The notes: generated by a model not told the origin, from the letters alone. Shown: positions 26,448 through 35,732, counted from the first letter of the stretch. The stretch is DNA of 64,000 nucleotides from Nitrospira sp. (GCA_022226935.1 CP092081.1:68902-132901), one strand, 5' to 3'. Translations and numbers: made by a program.

Positions 26448-26924
26448 ATGAAACGATCGTGGGCCCTTGTTGTGGTGGTTGTAGCTGCACTCCTTTTGAT
26501 CCTTGCCGGTTTTCTTATTTTGACTGGTGGCTTGGGATTACCTGTGAAGTGGGAACTCCCGCCCGGACACAAAGGGTGGGTAACTGTGCGTTATTTGGAT
26601 GCATCCTGCGCGCCTATTGAACAGCGAGGTTTATTTCTTGTGATCAAAGTGTCTGATGAGGGAACCGGATGTACCTCGGATTTTCTAGCACGCAAATCGC
26701 GCTACAACATTTTCGAGTACGTGAATTCTGATGGTAGTCGGGTGAAGGCAGAGTCCTCGTGGGGAGAAAGCGAATATCGCCCCGGTGGCGGACTACTGGA
26801 CAGATGGTTCATTGGCACGAAATCCGACTTAAAACAGAGTGGATCGACTCGGCCGCCGACGCCGACAGAGTGGAGTAATCAGAATGCGGGTGTTCATCCT
26901 TCAGATAAAAATAGGAAGGAATGA
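26448..26924 (+). CDS. Putative membrane-anchored immunity protein of the orphan tip
   Basis: A 158-residue protein with one N-terminal transmembrane helix (about 5-30, WALVVVVVAALLLILAGFLIL) and a small soluble domain probably facing the periplasm (WELPPGHKGWVTVRYLDASC, two further cysteine contexts). It lies 12 bp after the orphan Rhs tip, in the immunity position. A periplasm-facing immunity protein would suit a toxin that acts in the envelope. No family recognised; function inferred from context. Confidence 0.6.
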   Translation: MKRSWALVVVVVAALLLILAGFLILTGGLGLPVKWELPPGHKGWVTVRYLDASCAPIEQRGLFLVIKVSDEGTGCTSDFLARKSRYNIFEYVNSDGSRVKAESSWGESEYRPGGGLLDRWFIGTKSDLKQSGSTRPPTPTEWSNQNAGVHPSDKNRKE

Positions 26925-26993
26925 AGAGAAGAAATTACTAACTGGGGGTGAACTAACATGAAGTGGACATTCAAGTCATGACCACAATGGACA

Positions 26994-27941
26994 ATGCATG
27001 AGATGGTGAGGGCGACTATCATGACTTTGCTCTTTCAGAATAGACGCAGTTGGATGTTGGCTTTTCAGGTGAGCATAATGCTGGTCCTTGGTTGCTCGCT
27101 CTATGCCGACCAAGCTCAATATTTGTATGACGATCAGGGCCGACTCACCAGTGTGACCGATAGCACAGGAGCACTCGCTGTTTATAATTACGACGCGCTA
27201 GGAAACCTCCTGTCCATCGATCGCTTTACACCACCAGGAAGCGGGATCGGGATCTATCTCACCGCGCCAAGTAGGGGCTCGGCTACTACTTCGGTTGTGG
27301 TCCAAGGTTACGGATTCAGCTCAACCCCGGCCAACAACACCGTCAAATTTAACGGCGTCACGGCGACCGTCACAGCGGCTACTGCAAACCGATTGACGGT
27401 GACTGTACCGGCAAGTGCCACGACGGGATCGGTGTCTGTGACGACCACGGCCGGCACTGCGAATAGCCCGCAGATCTTTACCGTGCTTGGGGCTCCTACC
27501 ATTACGAGCATGACACCAACCAACATGGGACAAGGCATGAAGGTCCCGGCAACCGTAACGGGGACGGGACTACTGCAGACCACCAGCGTGACGTTCTCTC
27601 ATGCGGGCATCACGGGCATTCTCCAGACTGGAGCGACTGACACCAGCCTCTCACTTGCCCTCGCGGTCGCCGCAACTGTCCCACCGGGGACCTATACCTT
27701 CACCGTGACCACCCCGTTGGGGACGGTCGGAAGCGGGGCGGTGAGCGTGGCGGTCAGTACACCCGTGTGGGGATTTGTTCAAACGCGGTTTCCGGTGAGC
27801 GTATGGCGGCCTAATAGTGCCTTATCTGGCCCGCGCACGGCGGTATCCCCGTCTGTGAGTCCGTTTATCTCACCATTCAACCTGTCGCCATCCGGCCCCA
27901 CGAGCACGGTGGCTCCGCCGGTCAGCGAAATGCTGCCATAG
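26994..27941 (+). CDS. Truncated YD-repeat protein with IPT/TIG domains
   Basis: A 315-residue exported protein: hydrophobic N-terminus (MLAFQVSIMLVLGCSLYADQ), one and a half YD repeats (YLYDDQGRLTSVTDSTGALAVYNYDALGNLLSI), then two IPT/TIG immunoglobulin-like repeats (about 80-255; GYGFSSTPANNTVKFNGVTA, TGLLQTTSVTFSHAG) and a Pro/Ser-rich tail. Start is uncertain: ATG 26994, 27003 or 27021 (the last has GAGGGCGA upstream). It looks like a companion or N-terminal relative of Rhs genes, here placed after the tip cassettes. Role unknown; surface display is likely. Confidence 0.75.
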   Translation: MHEMVRATIMTLLFQNRRSWMLAFQVSIMLVLGCSLYADQAQYLYDDQGRLTSVTDSTGALAVYNYDALGNLLSIDRFTPPGSGIGIYLTAPSRGSATTSVVVQGYGFSSTPANNTVKFNGVTATVTAATANRLTVTVPASATTGSVSVTTTAGTANSPQIFTVLGAPTITSMTPTNMGQGMKVPATVTGTGLLQTTSVTFSHAGITGILQTGATDTSLSLALAVAATVPPGTYTFTVTTPLGTVGSGAVSVAVSTPVWGFVQTRFPVSVWRPNSALSGPRTAVSPSVSPFISPFNLSPSGPTSTVAPPVSEMLP

Positions 27942-27973
27942 CAGTCGGCCACTATCATGTAAGGAGGTCGTCC

Positions 27974-29197
27974 ATGACCATGACACGTGCCATTGCTCTT
28001 TTGGGGTGTGGGCTTGTCATTTTGATCTTTGGCGAATTGCCGGTATGTGCTCAGACGTTCACAAGCGGCAGCACGGGGAGTCTTGGCGCCTTCTCGCCCG
28101 TCAGCAACATCGTCGTGACCCTTCCTGCCGACGGCATTCTCAATTACACCACGGTGACCATTCCGGTTGGCGTGACAGTGACGTTCCAACCCAACGCCGC
28201 CAACACACCGGTGACGATGCTGGCCACGGGAGATGTGCTGATCGCGGGGATCATCAATGTCGACGGCGTTGCCGGAACGGGGTATTCGTCGACAGGGCCA
28301 CCGGTAATCCCTGGCGGACTGGGCGGGCCCGGAGGATTTCGTGGCGGCCAAAGCGGATCGAGAGGAGCCACGAACAATGCTCCTTCAGCCGGTCAAGGAC
28401 CCGGTGGAGGGACCACGTCCGGGTCCTATGGCGGCGGAGGAAGTTATGGTGTCCCCACCACGTTTGTGAGTCTGCTGCCGTTGTTTGGGGGGTCGGGTGG
28501 AGGAGGATACCCGGGAAGCGTCGGCACGTCTGGCCTCTCAGGCGGGGGTGGCGGCGGGGCGATCGTGATTGCCTCTTCAACCAAAATCACCCTCAGTGGA
28601 ACAATCTTTTCTCGAGGCGGAGACGGTGGGCCTAGTGGTATCCAGTATGCCGGAGCTGGCAGCGGCGGGGCTATTCGGCTGGTGGCCCCTGAACTGGCAG
28701 GGAGCGGAACCCTAAATGTGACGAAAGGCAACGGAGGGGTACCAGCTCCCACAGATGGTCGCGTGAGGCTCGAAGCGTTTCGCGTGAACTTCTCTGGAAG
28801 TATAACCCCTGCTTCCACTGCACTGGTCTCAATCAGTACATCGTGTGGTCCCGTGACTACCAGTAGCGTTCCGGCATTGTCGAGTTTCCCTACATTGCGA
28901 ATAAGTGCCATTGCCGGTGTGAACACTCCTTCGACCACCGGAGGCACCTATGCGACCGCCGATGTCACGCTTCCCGGGGGAACGACTAATCCCGTGAGCA
29001 TCACCGTGACCGGAACCAATATACCTGTAGGGTCTACATTCAAACTCAAACAGATTCCACAGTTCGCCGCAACTGCAGCTCCTTTGACCGCCACCTCGAC
29101 CGGGACATTCGCGACGTCAACTGCAACATTCAGCATGACGCTCCCGGTCGGACAGGTGAGCGTCCTGAATGCATGGAGCGATTTCACATTGCCCTAG
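27974..29197 (+). CDS. Secreted glycine-rich protein, paralogue A
   Basis: A 407-residue protein with a signal peptide (ALLGCGLVILIFGELPVCAQ), a beta-rich N-terminal module (FTSGSTGSLGAFSPVS, LPADGILNYTTVTIPVGVTVTF), a long Gly-rich central region (about 115-190: GGPGGFRGG, SYGGGGSYG, SGGGGGGAIVIAS) and a Ser/Thr-rich C-terminus. AAGGAGG precedes ATG 27974. It is a tandem paralogue of the next gene (15 bp apart). Such proteins occur near YD-repeat/IPT genes; a cell-surface or matrix role is likely but unproven. Confidence 0.75.
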   Translation: MTMTRAIALLGCGLVILIFGELPVCAQTFTSGSTGSLGAFSPVSNIVVTLPADGILNYTTVTIPVGVTVTFQPNAANTPVTMLATGDVLIAGIINVDGVAGTGYSSTGPPVIPGGLGGPGGFRGGQSGSRGATNNAPSAGQGPGGGTTSGSYGGGGSYGVPTTFVSLLPLFGGSGGGGYPGSVGTSGLSGGGGGGAIVIASSTKITLSGTIFSRGGDGGPSGIQYAGAGSGGAIRLVAPELAGSGTLNVTKGNGGVPAPTDGRVRLEAFRVNFSGSITPASTALVSISTSCGPVTTSSVPALSSFPTLRISAIAGVNTPSTTGGTYATADVTLPGGTTNPVSITVTGTNIPVGSTFKLKQIPQFAATAAPLTATSTGTFATSTATFSMTLPVGQVSVLNAWSDFTLP

Positions 29198-29212
29198 AGC
29201 AGGAGATTAGAC

Positions 29213-30643
29213 ATGAGTGCACACGTTCGATGGCCAGCGTTGATTCTGGCTCTCACCTTGTTACTCTGCTTGCCCACTCTCACAGTCTGGGGGCAGGCAT
29301 TTAATAGCGGCAGCACCGGAAGTCTGGGGGCCTTGGCCCCCGCGACGAACATGACAGTGGTGCTGCCTGCGGACGGCATTCTCAATTACACCACCGTCAC
29401 TATCCCAGCCGGGGTGACAGTAACCTTTCAACGGAATGCCACGAATACCCCCGTGACGCTCCTGGCTCAAGGGGCGGTGACAGTTGCAGGAGCGATTCGC
29501 GTCAACGGCGATCCCGCGCTGGCTGGCTTCACCACGGGAAACGTAGGCGTCACTCCTGGGCAACTCGGTGGGCCCGGAGGATTTCGTGGCGGGGACGGAG
29601 GCACCCGTGGACTGTTTCCTTCTAATGGCACGGGAGGGCAAGGCACTGGTGGAGGTGATCCTGCTCTCTTTCCGGCGATTTTAACTCGAGACGGCTCCTA
29701 CGGCGCCGCGGGGTTTGTCAATTTACAGCCCATCTATGGAGGGTCGGGGGGCGGGGGTGGTGTGGGTAGCCTCGCACAAAATGGGCCATCGGGAGCGGGT
29801 GGCGGAGGCGCCATAGTGATCGCGTCGACAACTCAGGTTCTCATCCAATCAACGGGGGTGATTTCAGCTAATGGTGGCGATGGGATACTCGCCAGCGAAC
29901 CTTGCATGGTTGCGGGCGGAGCCGGTAGCGGGGGCGCAATCCGATTGGTCGCTCCACAAGTGACTAACCAGGGCGTAGTTCAAGCTCGAGGCGGCGGACA
30001 ATCCTGTGTCGGAGCTGGGGGGTACGGATATTCTGGGATAGTCCGTGTGGAGTGCACAACCTGTACTGTTGCGGCCACGACGCCGGCTGCGTTCATCGTG
30101 AACAGTCTCGGGCCTATTACGTCAGCGAGTACCCCTGCGGCCACAGCACTTCCAAACGTGACCATTAGTAGCATCGGAGGGGTGTCAGTACCGTCAACGC
30201 CGACAGGGTCGCATGGTTCGCCCGATATCAATTTGCCAGAGGCTTCTCCACTTGATGTGCCTGTGACCTTAACGATCCAAAATGTGTCCGTTCCATTGCA
30301 ATTCTATGTGAAAATGATCCCAGCGATGGGCGAACCGCAGTTCTTTCCGGCCACTCTCTCGACCGGTTCCTTTGCCTCGTCCACCGCGACCGCCGTTGTT
30401 CGTATGCCTCCCGGTGTCGTCTGCGTACTACTGGCCTATCTTAACTATTATCCCCAAGTCGCCGGGGGATTTCCTCTCGTCGATGGTGAAGAAGTGGAGC
30501 GCCTGTTAGTGGCTGCAGAGGGGAACGATTTCATGACAGCCTCACTTGTGACCAGATCCGGGCGTACGCTTGCGCTGTCTGCGCTTCCGCCTGAGGACCA
30601 AGAGCGATTCATCATTGCCGCAGGGGTGATGCAGCCGAGTTGA
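29213..30643 (+). CDS. Secreted glycine-rich protein, paralogue B
   Basis: A 476-residue paralogue of the preceding product, with a signal peptide (LILALTLLLCLPTLTVWGQ), near-identical N-terminal module (FNSGSTGSLGALAPATN, LPADGILNYTTVTIPAGVTVTF), Gly-rich core (GGPGGFRGGDGGTRG) ending GAIRLVAPQ, and an additional C-terminal 60 residues with an acidic block (VDGEEVERLLVAAEG). AGGAG precedes the ATG. The two genes probably arose by tandem duplication and form a dicistron. No enzymatic motif. Confidence 0.75.
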   Translation: MSAHVRWPALILALTLLLCLPTLTVWGQAFNSGSTGSLGALAPATNMTVVLPADGILNYTTVTIPAGVTVTFQRNATNTPVTLLAQGAVTVAGAIRVNGDPALAGFTTGNVGVTPGQLGGPGGFRGGDGGTRGLFPSNGTGGQGTGGGDPALFPAILTRDGSYGAAGFVNLQPIYGGSGGGGGVGSLAQNGPSGAGGGGAIVIASTTQVLIQSTGVISANGGDGILASEPCMVAGGAGSGGAIRLVAPQVTNQGVVQARGGGQSCVGAGGYGYSGIVRVECTTCTVAATTPAAFIVNSLGPITSASTPAATALPNVTISSIGGVSVPSTPTGSHGSPDINLPEASPLDVPVTLTIQNVSVPLQFYVKMIPAMGEPQFFPATLSTGSFASSTATAVVRMPPGVVCVLLAYLNYYPQVAGGFPLVDGEEVERLLVAAEGNDFMTASLVTRSGRTLALSALPPEDQERFIIAAGVMQPS

Positions 30644-30901
30644 CTTTGAGATGCGCAACGTCCGCCGGAATGTTGTACAGGCATCGAACATGCGGCTATC
30701 ACCCCTGCATCATGATTTCGAGAGCCAGTAGATCGCTCATGTTCTCGTGAAACAGCTGACGCCGAGAGAAAGGCAAAGCAATTTTCGAGTTGGTGCAAAG
30801 ACTCGTGTCCTAAAATAGTGGCATGGGACGATCCGCCTACTCCGTCGTCGGGATCACATACATTTTTAGAATGATGCTTGGCGTATGATCCGACAACCGG
30901 G

Positions 30902-31711
30902 CTAAACGCGACTGTCACGAATGATGGTCGCCTGCTTCCTCAGCACAGCGCAGCCTTTCTCGCACCACCGATTCTCATGCTTGAATTCGGGGAACTCATC
31001 GGCCCACCGCTGAAGAATCGTCCGTTCGTCCGGGCGGTCGGCATCGTCGAGGAATACCACGGCGGATGCACTCAAGTGTTCGAACAACAGGGGGCCGGCC
31101 GGGTACCTTGCAAGGTGTCCGGTGTCGATCGGAGGCCCGTCGATGACCAGCATGTCAAGCTCGAGCGCGGGCAGTTGGTCAGTGGAGTACCAGGCATAGG
31201 AGTGTCCATGCAATTCATAGGACCGCAGCGGAGCCGTTAACACCGTGGCCCATTCTGTGAGGCCGTGCCGCGCGAGTTCCGCTCTGGTAGCTTCGGCATG
31301 TTCGGCCAAATGTTCCAAACTATACACATGCCCGATCCTATTCATTTGCGCACAACGGGCAAGGATCAGGGTGGATACCCCGGAACCGCACTCGGCGATG
31401 ACGTGCGGTCGAGCCTGCGCGGCATGCCGCGCGAGTTCGCGAAGAAAGTCGGGGGATGCAGCCCATCCCCTGGTGGCGGGCAAACTGCGGGTGAAACCCA
31501 ATTCCATCAAGAGGCCGGCCAGGGCCTCGGTCTGACGAAAGTGAGTGAGCAACTGTGTATTCAGCTCTTGCGCAATAAGACGAGGCAGCCGGTCGCCAAG
31601 ACTCCTATATACATGGCGTTGGAAGTCCCGGATCTTGAGCAGGCCATACGCAAGCAGGATAAGAACCGCTGTGATTCCAGCGGCAAGGACAATGAGGAGA
31701 AACCGTTCCAT
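30902..31711 (-). CDS. Membrane-anchored class I SAM-dependent methyltransferase
   Basis: A 269-residue protein with one N-terminal transmembrane helix (FLLIVLAAGITAVLILLAYG), a linker and a Methyltransf_24-type Rossmann domain: HVIAECGSGVSTLILAR is the SAM-binding motif I, VYSLEHL the acidic end of strand 2, and LDMLVIDGPP motif IV. ATG 31711 is preferred over the upstream frame because a GGAGG-type site precedes it and it puts the helix at the N-terminus. Related proteins are found in surface-polysaccharide loci. Substrate unknown. The gap back to the Gly-rich genes (258 bp) shows nothing recognisable. Confidence 0.8.
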   Translation of the reverse strand: MERFLLIVLAAGITAVLILLAYGLLKIRDFQRHVYRSLGDRLPRLIAQELNTQLLTHFRQTEALAGLLMELGFTRSLPATRGWAASPDFLRELARHAAQARPHVIAECGSGVSTLILARCAQMNRIGHVYSLEHLAEHAEATRAELARHGLTEWATVLTAPLRSYELHGHSYAWYSTDQLPALELDMLVIDGPPIDTGHLARYPAGPLLFEHLSASAVVFLDDADRPDERTILQRWADEFPEFKHENRWCEKGCAVLRKQATIIRDSRV

Positions 31712-31929
31712 GAGTCCTCCCTTTGGTCTAACCACCAGTAGTAAAACAGGTACCGCCTGGGCATACGAAAACCCATGACGAGTACGGAGCCACCTGCCTT
31801 TGGGAAGTCCGACGCAACGAGTCACACACCGCCCTTCGCGGATCCGCGCGGGAAGGCATGGTGCTGACGGCGCCCTTAGATACGCTCGCGCTCTGGCCCG
31901 TACTCTCCTCGGTCTGCCTTATCTCAGTC

Positions 31930-32231
31930 TGTGAGCAGGCATCAGCCTGCGTCCAGAACCAGCGCATTCCTCCAGGACGATACTCCAACAGCGCAGTTCG
32001 ACGATAGACGGTCGGTACGCGCAACGAGCGGGGCCAGTCGGCCAACCGTCGAGGGAGGGCGGGAATGACCGTGATCTCGTATGTACCTGCAAATCGCTGC
32101 CGGATCACCTCGGTAATGCCCGGAATGAGAAAATCGTGGAGCTCGACCAGCAGGCAGCATGCATGAGGGCAGGAATGGCTACGGGATCCAGCAGCTCCTG
32201 TTCGGCGCCTTCGACATCACGCACAATCACT
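31930..32231 (-). pseudogene. Decayed FkbM-type methyltransferase fragment
   Basis: The 850-bp stretch between the methyltransferase and the desaturase has no intact gene. On the minus strand one frame reads VIVRDVEGAEQELLDPVAIPAL (32231-32165), then after a frameshift near 32155 another reads CLLVELHDFLIPG...YEITVIPALPRRLADWP and ends PGGMRWFWTQAD (about 31945). Together these match the C-terminal part of FkbM-like methyltransferases. A stop precedes the first piece and the N-terminal half is gone. The remaining flanks (31712-31929 and 32232-32564) hold nothing I can support. Confidence 0.6.
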
Positions 32232-32564
32232 CACTGTCTTTGCCGTCCCCTTCAGCACCCCGTACAACCTCGACGCCGTACAGGCTGGACGGCTATGCGT
32301 GCACATGCTCAAGACCACCTTCACGACACTGTAGGCTGATTGCCTGCGATGGTCAAATAGCCCTGAACCACAGCCGGGCACGGAGACGTCCATCCAACGC
32401 TGGCGCCCGTGCGCGTCGTCACCCTGTCACAGGTCTCTGTCCGCACCTCTCCCCTTGAAAATCTCACAACGGCTCCGTTACAGTGCGCCGTTTGCCTTCA
32501 CCAATTCCCTAAGTATGGCGGTGCACTGTGGCGATGAGTTGCGCACAGGTTCCGAAGGAGTACG

Positions 32565-33398
32565 ATGGCCGACTCATCCACACAATCCGTCTGCTGGGGC
32601 ACCGTCGCCCTCTTTACCGCGCTCACGATCCTGACCTTCGTCGGGGTTCCGCTCTTCGCGTATTACTACGACTATACCGTCCTGGATTGGACGCTGTTGG
32701 CCGTTCTCTACGTCGTCACCGGCATGGGCATCACGGTGGGATATCATCGCATGATCACGCATCGCAGCTTCGAGAGTCATCTCGGGATCAAGATCTGCCT
32801 GCTGGTGATGGGGGGATGGGCCGTGCAAAATTCCGCCTTGCTCTGGTGCGCCGATCATATCCGCCACCACGCGCATACGGACGAAGAAGCCGATCCGTAC
32901 AACGCGAGCAAAGGTTTTTGGCACAGTCACGTCGGCTGGCTGTTCATCAATACGCCCTATCGTGATGACCGGTTCGCCGCGAAACTACGTACCGACCCGA
33001 TCATTATGTGGCAACACCGGTATTACTGGGTGATCGTCGCCTCAGGCCTGTTGTTGCCCTTCACGGCCGGTTATCTGAACGGCGGGGTCATGAGCGGCCT
33101 CGGATGTTTTTTGCTGGCCGGCGTGTTGCGGACGGTCTTGGTCTTGAACTCCACCTTTACCATCAACTCTCTTTGCCACTTGGTCGGCACCCAACCGCAC
33201 GGCACGCAGGACAGCAGCCGGGACAGCTGGCTCATCTCCTTCATCAGTTTCGGCGAGGGCTACCACAACTATCACCACACGTACTCGCACGATTACCGGA
33301 ATGGATCGAAATGGTACAACTTCGATCCGTCCAAATGGTTGATCTATACGCTCTCCCTGGTAGGACTGACCTTCAACCTCCATCGGGAACGCACGTAA
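32565..33398 (+). CDS. Acyl-CoA/acyl-lipid desaturase (delta-9 type)
   Basis: Integral-membrane di-iron fatty-acid desaturase that introduces a cis double bond. The 277-residue protein shows the three histidine boxes: HRMITH, HIRHH and HNYHH, with the conserved GYHRMITHRSF and EEADPYN contexts, and four hydrophobic helices (near 14-34, 38-58, 145-165, 168-190). Length is typical of bacterial stearoyl-type desaturases. AAGGAG precedes the ATG. It would adjust membrane fluidity; an electron donor is not encoded next to it. Confidence 0.93.
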   Translation: MADSSTQSVCWGTVALFTALTILTFVGVPLFAYYYDYTVLDWTLLAVLYVVTGMGITVGYHRMITHRSFESHLGIKICLLVMGGWAVQNSALLWCADHIRHHAHTDEEADPYNASKGFWHSHVGWLFINTPYRDDRFAAKLRTDPIIMWQHRYYWVIVASGLLLPFTAGYLNGGVMSGLGCFLLAGVLRTVLVLNSTFTINSLCHLVGTQPHGTQDSSRDSWLISFISFGEGYHNYHHTYSHDYRNGSKWYNFDPSKWLIYTLSLVGLTFNLHRERT

Positions 33399-33674
33399 CG
33401 GGTGGTGAAGAAGCCCTAAATCGTGAAACGTCATACGTAAAGGTGAACCGTCTCACCGGATGACTGCGCTCATGTTGCAACACATGCTTTCTTTCACTGC
33501 CGAATGTTTCATTCAACATTCAGCAGTGAGCATTGAACACCCCCTGACTTCGAGCCCCTTGTCGCCGCACCTCATCTGCGTCTTCTGACCCATTTCTTTT
33601 CGCCGCGGCGATAGCTTAAGATGCGAGAAACCCGCGTAATCCGACCGGACCAGCGGGGTGGAGGAGGCATCACT

Positions 33675-34571
33675 ATGGCAGAAGAACCAGGCGGCGCACC
33701 GCACCAGGACGAAGCGGCCGCCCGACCCAATATCATTCCCGGCGTCAAACACGTCGTCGCCGTCAGCAGCGGCAAGGGCGGCGTCGGCAAATCCACAGTT
33801 TCCGTCAATCTGGCGGTCGCCCTTGCGCTCACCGGCGCCAAGGTCGGGTTGCTGGATGCCGATATTTACGGGCCTAACATCCCAATGATGATGGGGGTCG
33901 AGAAGACTCCTGAGCAGCAAGACGGCAAGATCACGCCGGCGGAAAGCCACGGCGTCAAGCTGATCTCGATGGGATTTTTCGTGCCGGAAGACACGGCCGT
34001 CGTGTGGCGAGGCCCGATGGTGCATACCGCGATTCAGCAACTCTTCCGCGATGTGTTATGGGGCGAGTTGGACTATTTGCTGATCGACCTGCCGCCGGGA
34101 ACGGGAGACGCGCAGCTCACCCTGACCCAGCTCGTGCCGTTGTCCGGCGCCGTCACGGTCACCACGCCGCAGGAAGTGGCGTTGCACGATGTGCGCAAGG
34201 GCATGATGATGTTTCAGAAGGTGAATGTGCCGCTCCTCGGCATCGTGGAGAACATGAGCTTTTTCGTCTGCGGCCATTGCGGAGAACGGACGGAAATTTT
34301 CTCCCATGGCGGCGGAGAGCGGGCGGCGGAGAAACTGGGGATTCCCTTCCTTGGACGGGTTCCCATCGATCCCGTCATTCGCGCCGGAGGCGATACCGGC
34401 AACCCGATCGTGGTCGCCAAACCCGACTCCCCACAAGCCCAGGCCTTTCGCGACATCGCGGCGAAACTTGCCGCGGCTTTGCAAACGGGCGGCGCGTCGG
34501 CAGCCAAGAGCCGCATCGAAAGTTTATTGGATAAAATCAAACGGCCGGCCGCCGATCGGAAGCCGGACTAG
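33675..34571 (+). CDS. mrp: Mrp/NBP35-family iron-sulfur cluster carrier ATPase
   Basis: P-loop ATPase of the Mrp/ApbC/NBP35 type that binds and delivers [4Fe-4S] clusters. The 298-residue product has the deviant Walker [12 protein letters not shown], the [16 protein letters not shown] switch, [13 protein letters not shown], and the cluster-binding C-x2-C in [13 protein letters not shown]. It lacks the N-terminal DUF59 domain of longer Mrps. ATG 33675 is chosen for the GGAGGAGG site 9 nt upstream (the frame opens at 33621). A Rieske protein follows 27 bp later, a plausible client. Confidence 0.93.
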   Translation: MAEEPGGAPHQDEAAARPNIIPGVKHVVAVSSGKGGVGKSTVSVNLAVALALTGAKVGLLDADIYGPNIPMMMGVEKTPEQQDGKITPAESHGVKLISMGFFVPEDTAVVWRGPMVHTAIQQLFRDVLWGELDYLLIDLPPGTGDAQLTLTQLVPLSGAVTVTTPQEVALHDVRKGMMMFQKVNVPLLGIVENMSFFVCGHCGERTEIFSHGGGERAAEKLGIPFLGRVPIDPVIRAGGDTGNPIVVAKPDSPQAQAFRDIAAKLAAALQTGGASAAKSRIESLLDKIKRPAADRKPD

Positions 34572-34598
34572 GACGAGTGACGCACTCAGGGAGGATGT

Positions 34599-34904
34599 AT
34601 GGGCGAGTTGATTAGAATCGCAGGAACCGCCGATGTGAAGCCGGGAGCCGGCATGGTCGCGGAAGTGAACGGGAAAGCCATTGCGGTCTTCAATGTCGAC
34701 GGGACCTTTTATGCCATCGATAACACCTGCGTGCATCGCGGCGGCCCGCTGGGCGAAGGCGATGTGGTAGGGGATGTCGTCGCCTGCCCCTGGCACAACT
34801 GGGAGTTCAACGTGAAGACGGGCGCCTGCATCAATAACCCTTCGGCCAAGGTGACGGCGTACGAAGTCACGGTCGAGGGCACCGATATCAAAGTCCGGCT
34901 GTGA
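34599..34904 (+). CDS. Rieske [2Fe-2S] ferredoxin
   Basis: A 101-residue soluble Rieske protein with both ligand pairs, CVHRGG and CPWHNWEF, as in NirD or dioxygenase ferredoxins. No signal or anchor, so it is a cytoplasmic electron carrier. GGGAGG precedes the ATG. Its partner enzyme is not in the window; cotranscription with mrp suggests coupled cluster assembly. Confidence 0.92.
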   Translation: MGELIRIAGTADVKPGAGMVAEVNGKAIAVFNVDGTFYAIDNTCVHRGGPLGEGDVVGDVVACPWHNWEFNVKTGACINNPSAKVTAYEVTVEGTDIKVRL

Positions 34905-34977
34905 GGCCGGGACGCGCCGTGCGCGACGTCGTCACAGCACAACGATCATGTCGACACCTTAGTGAATGGAGGCTCCA

Positions 34978-35346
34978 ATGGCGGACAATCAGCTGACCCC
35001 GAAACACATCGAGATCGCCGAAACGTTCGTGCGGCTCTATGTCTTTCTAACCCAGTACATCGACCGCTGTGAAGACGAAGCCGCGCGGAAGGAATATCCG
35101 GAAGCGGAACTCCAAAAGCATCTGAGCGAGACCCGTGCCAAGATGGTGGACATCCTGAAGGTGAACCCCGTCGTGAAGGGCAAGGTTGAAAAGGAATGTG
35201 AACGCGTCCTCGCGCTCGGGAGCAAATGCCTGATGGGTGGCACGGAAAAGGTCGCCGCATTGGATGTGTTGGGGGCGGAACGCGTGGTCCTCAAGAACAA
35301 GACGATTGCGCTCAGCGACCTGCTGGCCGTCTATCGCGCGTTGTAA
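34978..35346 (+). CDS. Hypothetical helical protein
   Basis: A 122-residue, charged, alpha-helical cytoplasmic protein (IAETFVRLYVFLTQYIDRCEDEA; two cysteines spaced by nine residues in KECERVLALGSKC). GGAGG lies 6 nt before ATG 34978, which is preferred to the in-frame ATG 34966. Third gene of the mrp-rieske run. No family recognised. Confidence 0.75.
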   Translation: MADNQLTPKHIEIAETFVRLYVFLTQYIDRCEDEAARKEYPEAELQKHLSETRAKMVDILKVNPVVKGKVEKECERVLALGSKCLMGGTEKVAALDVLGAERVVLKNKTIALSDLLAVYRAL

Positions 35347-35351
35347 GGCCA

Positions 35352-35705
35352 ATGCCGGAATCGGCTGGAGAGAAACACCAACTCGCCGGGTTCGACGCCA
35401 GGGAGCGAGGGTTCAATCGCCCCGTGGAGTTGGTGCGGACGGCCTCCGGCTATCAGGCGACGTTGCGGTACGAATCCACGCAGGTGGTCACGCCCGAATC
35501 GCCGACCACGGCTGAAGCGCTCCAGCGCATGATCCGGATGTTGCAGGAGCAAGGCTACACGCAATTGCGCAGCCAGCAGAGCTACCGCGACGGTCTCTAT
35601 CTCGGCTCGCAGGAACTCTGGATCGAATATCCCGACCGGCAGCCGGAGCCGGAGGTCGGCCTCTTGGGCCTGATGAAGAAGTGGCTGGGACGTTCGCCCG
35701 GCTGA
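35352..35705 (+). CDS. Hypothetical protein
   Basis: A 117-residue protein beginning 5 bp after the previous stop. Segments FNRPVELVRTASGYQATLRYE and SPTTAEALQRMIRMLQEQGYTQLR suggest a small alpha/beta fold; the C-terminus (VGLLGLMKKWLGR) is amphipathic. ATG 35352 has only a weak AAGG site (35346), so translation is probably coupled to the upstream gene. Function unknown. Confidence 0.7.
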   Translation: MPESAGEKHQLAGFDARERGFNRPVELVRTASGYQATLRYESTQVVTPESPTTAEALQRMIRMLQEQGYTQLRSQQSYRDGLYLGSQELWIEYPDRQPEPEVGLLGLMKKWLGRSPG

Positions 35706-35732
35706 TGTCCCGCTGAGCCGTCTCTTGGCAGA

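Noticed and set aside
26958..26981. Seven-codon open frame with a GGGGGTG ribosome-binding site before the YD/IPT gene
   Set aside because: Could be a leader peptide, but it is too short to distinguish from chance.
28330..28570. Repeats in the glycine-rich genes resembling a repeat array
   Set aside because: They are irregular GGN codon runs within coding sequence; there are no fixed-length spacers as in CRISPR.
31728..32108. Intact 126-codon minus-strand gene
   Set aside because: Its useful part is the C-terminal piece of a frameshifted methyltransferase and its tail is unrelated; better treated as a pseudogene.
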